A stretch of DNA of 64,000 bases from Hirudinaria manillensis (Eukaryota > Annelida > Clitellata > Hirudinida > Hirudinidae). Both the position numbers and the translations under genes were made by a program. Shown here piece by piece: positions 57,808 to 64,000 of the stretch. Each line of letters starts with the position of its first letter. Position 1 is the first letter of the stretch. The notes under the pieces were generated by a model that saw only the letters and a program-made list of their open reading frames with translations, ran no database searches and was not told where the DNA came from. The stretch covers positions 6,777,319 through 6,841,318 of the forward strand of contig CM067531.1 in NCBI GenBank assembly GCA_034509925.1, read 5' to 3'.

Positions 57808-59284
57808 TTCCTAATATCCAGCTGCAGTAGTTGATTAAGTTTAAGTCCCGTGAATTTTAATACCTTGTGAATAGGCTAGACATTCTTTCTCAATAGCTAT
57901 GAAAGCATATATATTTTTCACAATGTCTGACTTTATTCAAACTTAAATAAAATAGAATTAGTTCAGTTTGCTAATGTATCGATAAAGCCAACACTCACTT
58001 AAAATTTTCATGTAATAAATTTGAAAATGATACTTTTTAGTATGCACAATACATTAAAGAGTGAGAAATAATTTTGAAATTAGCATAAAGGAATAATTGT
58101 TCAAGAGGAGTGAGCCGATATTTTTATTGTAGCAGCTTATTGTTTGAAATGATTCAAGGATAACTTGTATTCTTGTGTTTGCTAATTTTAGGGCCATGTA
58201 GTTGCTCGGTCTGTTGGACAGTAGAAGTCTCATCACTTTTCAATTAAAATTGGTATGAGTTTCTGTTCTTATTTCAATCAGAATGATACAGAAGTTCAAC
58301 AATCTTAATATTAATGTCATTTAATGAATTTATGCATTCTACATTATTTAATCACCTTTATCATGCAAATTTAAAAATACAGGTTGATTAACAAGTGATT
58401 ACAAAGACTTCATTCATGTATTCCAGACACACATTGAGCAACAAATGGGAGGGTCATCTACAACTTTGTAATAACTCACGGATTAAAAATTTGGTGCATT
58501 GTGTATTAATATATTTCTGATCATTCTGGAAATTTTTATTGAAATATTTTGACGCATTAATTTAGAATTTCACGAAACGCGATTTCGAGGAGTGAAATTG
58601 CCAGAAACAACGACAATAAAACAAATATATTTTTTTTATTTTGACAAAACCAAATTGTAGCGTTGAGTCAAATTTGAGCAATAATTATGGTTATTACGAA
58701 AATACTTGTTGTAGATTGCAATTAAGCGTTTATGAAATGATTATTAAGGTTAATGAGTGAGACATAGGATTTGAAGCGAGATACCTTCGATTTGAATTAA
58801 TACACATATGAGTAAGCTCTGAATTGGCTTCAGCAATTTTAAATTTGATGGTTTTTTTCAAAGATGTTAAATCAATACCATTTTCAAAAATTAACAATTA
58901 CATCATGTTACACATTATATTAAAGTGTATTGTATTAAACGATTTCAACGTTTATGTTTGGGTGTTGCAACCTACCCGGCACGATCAACAGATTGAGGTT
59001 TCATTTTTTGAGAATTTTTAATAAAGACGAATTTTGATACAAGGCTTAGAGTCGACCACAATGATTTAAGTTCACTCCATAAACGTGTGGCAAAGAAATG
59101 TAAAAAGTGTTGCATTTAGACCCGCTCTTACCTATGAAACAATTCGAAACGACCTCATGAATACAGCTCCGCCCATTAATAAGATGGACATTGGCGATAT
59201 GTGGGAAATGTTTATGATGCCTGATAGTTATCAGTGTAATTTTCTGGTTAGGTTTTGTGCCGTGACGCATTTATCATTGTTGAT
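57808..59284. other. LOXL upstream region, nothing recognised
   Basis: Contains the promoter and 5' UTR of the minus-strand lysyl oxidase-like gene at its left edge. The rest is AT-rich without recognisable genes. The 92-codon plus frame at 59085-59363 overlaps the RPS2 pseudogene end and is not supported. Confidence 0.45.
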
Positions 59285-59573
59285 GTCTCAGGCAGCTCTG
59301 GTCTGCTTCCATACTGGCATAATCTTCAATACCTCATTCATCAGGCTACTACCAAGGGAGTAGTCAATGATTTCAAACTCCTTGATTAGGAGATAGAACA
59401 AATAAATCTTCTCGATAGTCTTAATCTTCGCTTCTTTGAACCTAATCCTTCTCGCCCTCCTTGGCTCCACCACGTCCACCACGAGCTCCACGACCCCTGC
59501 CAAGGCCGCGACCTCTTCCATGACCACCATCGCCAAATCCTCCACTGGAACCTCCTCTGCCTGTGTCAGTCAT
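59285..59573 (-). pseudogene. RPS2: RPS2 (ribosomal protein uS5) retropseudogene, 5' part
   Basis: The minus strand from ATG at 59573 reads [20 protein letters not shown] then [20 protein letters not shown], the glycine/arginine-rich start of RPS2. It then hits TAG where the protein has tryptophan (KD-stop), has a deletion and frame shift, and resumes as [20 protein letters not shown] and [15 protein letters not shown]. Homology stops there, about a third of the way into the 290-residue protein. No introns, a premature stop and truncation mark a processed pseudogene. It lies directly beside LINE sequence, which could have mobilised it. Confidence 0.85.
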
Positions 59574-59639
59574 TTAGCTCAATAACAAGGAGCACGGCGA
59601 AAGTTGGTTCGACCGTTCAAGCGTGTGGTTTTAAGTCAG

Positions 59640-60477
59640 TTTCCGAGCGTAGCAGACCCTTAGTCAGTATAATTTAGTTATCGTTCTACTCGTCCCCTCG
59701 ATGGCATTCGAAATGCATCATATTTTATTTAAATAGTCTCCCGTTTTTGAGACTTTCGCAGTGTTTATTGTTTTGCTCAGCCTTTGCTTGCTGAACCTTG
59801 GGCTACTTCAGTTCCTTGCTCTTGGGGAACGTGCTCGATGAAAACCTTCGACCGCATGATGTTATTCAATATGAACTCTGGGATCAAGATCAATCGAATT
59901 TTCTGGGAGGAAGCACCTTTACAAGAGTGTAAGAAAGTTGCTGTTCCACTTCCGAATCTGGCAGCCGAAGAACCAGCCTCCCGGCAACTCCTTGCCATCT
60001 CGTCAAACGGTTCGAATAGCTCAGAATGAAGCACTTAGACTAGGATGTCTGAACATCAGATCGATAGGAAAAAAGTTTGACGCCCTTTCCGAAATCATGG
60101 CCACCAACAAAATTAATGTACTGTGAACGATCGAGACTTGGCATGATGATGTTTCTTTGGCCCTTAATCAGTTACGGGCTCGCGGTCACTCGGTCATTGA
60201 TCGCCCGAAGCCTCGTGTAGGTCCCGCCTTGAGGTCGCTGAAATCGAATCATGGTGGTCTAGCGAAACTATCCTCTTCTTCGGTTAAACTGCAGCGGCAA
60301 AATTTATGCTTCAACCCAACTGCATTTGAATCTCTAGGTATTCATATCAATAAAGATGCCAGACATATAAATCTGCTGACAGTCTACAGAACTGGTAACT
60401 CAGAGTCTCAATTTTTCTTAGAGTTCTCGGAGCTGCGGCGTCGAATTATTATTACAGTCCACAATAGTCATTGCTAG
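59640..60477 (+). mobile_element. LINE fragment, ORF1 end and AP endonuclease
   Basis: 60020-60130 reads EALRLGCLNIRSIGKKFDAL, then a stop in place of the TETWHD catalytic Glu block (TIETWHDD in the shifted frame), RARGHSVIDRPKPR, SNHGGLAKL and INLLTVYRTGNSESQFFLEF. This is an AP-type endonuclease of a non-LTR retrotransposon, broken by one stop. The preceding 59780-60030 frame may be its ORF1 or leader. Confidence 0.7.
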
Positions 60478-61270
60478 CTCAAATAACCGGTGTTCTCGCA
60501 TGTGTCACCCCCTACTTAACCTATTCCCCAAATAACCAGTCAAGATCAATCGAAGTTTCCAGAAAATATGTTAATAATATGTTCATCATCCAATCCGGAA
60601 CGATCTCGATTAGGAGAGAACTAATTAAAATTAAACGAAATTCCCCTTAACAAACACCAAACTCTCTCTCATCGTTAGTCAAAAGTTTTGGAGACTGTCT
60701 TGAACCTTAAACTTCAAACAACAGTGTCTGGAAGACAGGTCTCTGTGTAGAGCTTACGAGCGACAGACGACTTTTGCTTATTTTCTTCGGTTGCCAGTCG
60801 TCGTGTATATATTATAAGTTATATATCGCTGTACTCTTCGAATGTTTAGTTTGAATAAAATTTTAAAATAGCTATATTATTTAATTAAATGTATTTAAGT
60901 TTATACTTATATGTTTTATTATCTAATATTTCTTCAAAGCTTATTTTTAAGAAAATGAAGTTGACTTGATATTCATATAATTTCTGATTGGCTATCCGAT
61001 TAGTTCTAGGGCGGCTCATACCGTCTGATAATTGAAATGTTGAAATGCTTGTTAACCTAAAAATATACTTCCCGAAATGACCACGCCTTCTCAAGTTCTA
61101 TGAATATTCAACGTCAGGATCAGGATTTGTTCTTAAGCAAGAGCTTAGTCCGGTAGTCTCAGCCTCACGGCTAGCTTGGCTCGTGTGAAATATGAAAATT
61201 CACTATGACAACCGTTGGTAAGTTTGTTTTTCAGGAGCATTTAAGCTGATGGTTTGTTGAATTTATTCGA
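60478..61270. other. Upstream of the centriolin-like gene, nothing recognised
   Basis: LINE-derived sequence to about 60700, then AT-rich DNA that should contain the promoter and 5' UTR of the gene starting at 61271. Confidence 0.4.
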
Positions 61271-62366
61271 ATGAAGAAGCGAAACTCCTTTAGCGGTGCC
61301 TATAACCAAAAAGGTGACGCTTAAAATAATGTGGCCTCATTTATGCTTGTGATGCTTTTAATATATTTGTGTAGGGAACCAGGAGGTTTTCATTAGATAC
61401 ATAACTCGCGATCTATTAGAAAAACTTACAGGTTCCAGTAATTTCGAGCACGTAAATTATCTTAATCTTACCCTAGCTCCAGAAGCTGGTAAAATAAAGG
61501 TTATTTGCTTGTCATTTGCAAATTATTTGATGAATGGGAAGGAATTCACTACAATTTATTATCGTTGCAGTATATTGAAAATTTGGAACGGTTTCACCAA
61601 TTGCACAAACTCAGCCTCAGCAAAAATCGTATTGAAAAGATTGATAATGTTTCTCATTTCATTCATCTAAGAGAGCTAGACTTATCACATAATTGTCTTA
61701 CAAAAATTGAAGGATTACAAAGCCTTGTTAACATACAAGTGTTGAACTTTTCCTATAATAAAATCAAACATGTGCCTATATGGCTTCCAGATAAGATGCA
61801 GCAATTGAGAATTTTTAAAATTGAACAAAACAGATTGGAAGATGTAAGAATCTGAATTGATTTATCATTAGAAGATTCTTAAAAACATGTAATGCTTACA
61901 GATGACTGAATTTTTATGGTTTAGAGGCTTGTCTGCTTTTGTTTCACTGAATGTATTGGAGAACTCATTTACTAAAATTACTCACTATAAATTTTATTTG
62001 TTGTTCCACTTGCCTTGTCTTGAAAAGCTGGATGATGAAGAAGTGACAATAGATCAAAGATTGTGTGCTAGACAGATGTTTGGTCAAGGTCGGAGAGATT
62101 TCAAACTCTAAAATTAATTCAAACATAATATGTTACATACTTTTGTGGATATATTTATGCTGATTTTTTTGGTCAAAATAGTTGATAGACTAACAAATCT
62201 CACTTATGAAGAAGTAAAATGCCACAAACTTGCAAATTCTCTAAAAAAAAACATGGAAACTGATGAAAACAAAGAGAAGCTTAGACATATGCTTGAGTTA
62301 AAAAGTAAAGAATTTCTAAAAAAGCTTGGCGATTATGAGAAGAAACTGGAAGCAACAAGTGACATT
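61271..62366 (+). CDS. CNTRL: Centriolin-like leucine-rich-repeat protein (3' incomplete)
   Basis: Exons: 61271-61313, 61375-61499, 61571-61843, 61902-62088, 62182-62366; 813 bases, 271 residues, still open at the last donor (phase 0). Opens MKKRNSFSGAYNQKGNQEVF, then FIRYITRDLLEKLTGSSNFE, the block preceding the repeats in centriolin (human RYITEALIKKLT). Leucine-rich repeats follow: YIENLERFHQLHKLSLSKNR, HLRELDLSHNCLTKIEG, VNIQVLNFSYNKIKHVPIWL, LRIFKIEQNRLED, then the LRR cap with HLPCLEKLDDEEVTIDQR. A charged region (EEVKCHKLANSLKKNMETDE) begins what in centriolin is a long coiled coil. Centriolin is a maternal-centriole protein needed for late cytokinesis. Later exons are not visible before the window ends. 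The symbol is a best guess by repeat order and wording; another LRR/coiled-coil centrosomal protein is possible. Confidence 0.75.
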
Positions 62367-62739
62367 GTGAGACCTTCTTTTCATTTGTATTTTCATATAA
62401 TATTGTTTATTTCTAATGTAATTTGGTATTGTATTTCTAAACATGCTCGGTCGAAAATAACAGCTCATCATTATAGTCATTACAACATTTGCCAATCATA
62501 TTTTCCAATTTAAGCCATTTTGTGCCAAAATCTCTCACTAAACTACAGAGATTTTTGATTATATGTAATCTTTTTATAATCATTTTATTAATAGATCTTG
62601 ACCAGTTTTACTTTCTGCCATCATCTGCCAGAATCCATATGTTAAATGTTTTTATAAATATTGAAATAATTTATGGTAATAAATTCCTTTAGGGATATTT
62701 GATGCAAGAAACTCAGTAGAATATGAGCAAGGCTTATCA

Positions 62740-64000
62740 GGTACTCCACAGTAGGCATGTTCCTGTTGTAACTGTATGATGTTGGGAATTTTTGTGTATA
62801 CATGGGGTTATATCCAAGATCCAGATCTCCAATCAGGGGGTAGTTCATGGATATTGAAGGAGAACTTAAAGATATGGAAGAATGGCAGGTAGAGAGTGGC
62901 ATTTCTCACAGTAAGGAGAGTGTTTATAATTCCATCAGGACCAGATGAGAGGGAAGGTTTGATATAGCGAAGTGTTTGATATGTGCGATCAGGAGCAAAC
63001 GTTATTTGGCCAATTTTCTTGATGGTGAGTGGGAAATAAGCCACCAGGTTCATTACTCAACCAAATTTCAACTAAACCAAAAACCTCCAGGTTGTCAGTT
63101 TTCGAAAATATAGTTCTTTCCGTTTGTCGATTAGACTTCTGATGTTTGTGGGAGGCCATAGCTTTCATTCATTTCCGAAAGAGCTGAGTGGTGGTTTGAG
63201 TCGGAGCCGAGGCTATCTTTGATGAACCACTCTGGGCAGACCTCAGCCTTTTTTCACATATTTTCTGATAAGCCTCTTCGGCCTCTCTGGGCGTCAAATC
63301 ATAATTCATAAACAATTTCCTAGCGGTACCATCTGGAGACAGCCTGAGAATTCGATACGAAGGTATCAGGTTACTTACTGCCTCAGAGTTTGCAAGAGTA
63401 AGACAGAGCTTGGTATTGGCAGGGTCTTTCCCAAAGCGACTAATGTTTATGATGAGGTGAGATTCTGTTCGATAAAATTATGTACGAGTTAATCATCAGC
63501 GTCAGCGAGCTGAGATGGCAGACCAGACACATTGACATTTTTGAGCCTTCTCGGCTTTCTTTTTCGATGTCTCACAAGGCGTTCTTAATCGCTACCAAAT
63601 CCTTAACAGGGGCTCGAGTTGCAAAATATTGTTCGCGATTTTAGAATCTGGTTGTGAAGATTTTGGTCATCTCGTTTAATGCATCAGTCACTGTCTTGGT
63701 TATTTGAGACCCCTGGATTTCTTTAGAATGCTTCCAGCATTTTTGCTCATATTTGAGTTCATTTGTTTTATGGCATTGGTCACGTGTTCGTTCGAATGTT
63801 TCGTCAGAAGGTTTGAGATTTCATTTACTTCATGGCAGAGTTTAAAATAACTTGAAGGCTATCCGGTCTTAAAGACCTCGTCTTGTGGAGAAATTTAGCC
63901 TAACTTATCTATTTTAATAAGAAAAGAAAACGTATCCGTCCTTCAGGCTTTTCATGGGTCCAGCCTTTCTTGTCGTTTCCTCGAGGGAACCCTATCCCCT
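62740..64000 (-). mobile_element. LINE on the minus strand: ORF1 and start of reverse transcriptase
   Basis: Reverse complement of 63160-63560 reads VNVSGLPSQLADADD, TKLCLTLANSEAVSNLIPSY and YDLTPREAEEAYQKICEKRL, typical of LINE ORF1 C-termini. 62810-63050 reads LRYIKPSLSSGPDGIINTLL and FHIFKFSFNIHELPPDWRSG, the first RT block. The endonuclease between them is missing. Orientation is opposite to the centriolin-like gene, probably inside one of its introns. Confidence 0.65.

Noticed and set aside
59288..59545. 85-codon minus frame as an intact RPS2-related gene
   Set aside because: It starts out of frame in the glycine-rich region and only becomes RPS2-like after a frame change; the true frame has a stop, so it is a pseudogene.

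Overview
This window is animal nuclear DNA. It is AT-rich, its genes are split by short introns (mostly about 40 to 130 bases, with a few of several kb that are full of transposons), and the protein set is metazoan: an SRCR-type lysyl oxidase-like enzyme, an immunoglobulin-domain membrane protein and a centriolin-like centrosomal protein, alongside conserved splicing, ESCRT-III and chaperone genes. I cannot name the species. The compact genes and the mix of Tc1, hAT, pogo, L2/CR1-like LINE and R2-like sequences fit an invertebrate.

Layout, left to right. 1-3694 (+): 3' part of an Ig-superfamily single-pass membrane protein. 3695-7180: pogo/Tigger remnant, a dispersed repeat, and unassigned DNA. 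7181-14185 (-): complete SR-protein kinase (SRPK), 16 exons. 14186-16818: hAT-like element and two Tc1 fragments. 16819-20522 (-): complete CHMP5, 7 exons. 20523-24725: degenerate LINE, two Tc1 copies of opposite orientation, dispersed repeat. 24726-39669 (-): complete SUGT1, 11 exons, swollen to 15 kb by a Tc1 element, R2-like debris and LINEs in its introns. 39670-42146: LINE debris and a recent 130-base tandem duplication. 42147-42683 (-): complete SNRPD2 (SmD2), 3 exons. 43025-48057 (+): complete ZRANB2, 9 exons, divergent from SNRPD2 across 341 bases. 48058-50723: transposon debris. 50724-57807 (-): complete two-SRCR lysyl oxidase-like gene, 9 exons, with an R2-like endonuclease-region element in its last intron. 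57808-61270: RPS2 retropseudogene and LINE endonuclease piece. 61271-62366 (+): 5' part of a centriolin-like leucine-rich-repeat gene, followed by an antisense LINE up to the window end.

Exon models were built by hand: homologous protein blocks were joined only at GT..AG boundaries whose phases agree. Six complete genes sum to exact multiples of three (SRPK 1713, CHMP5 666, SUGT1 978, SNRPD2 354, ZRANB2 756, LOXL 1497 coding bases), which supports them strongly. Three of the eight genes (SRPK, SNRPD2, ZRANB2) act in pre-mRNA splicing. The 5' splice sites of all eight genes are unusually relaxed at position +3.
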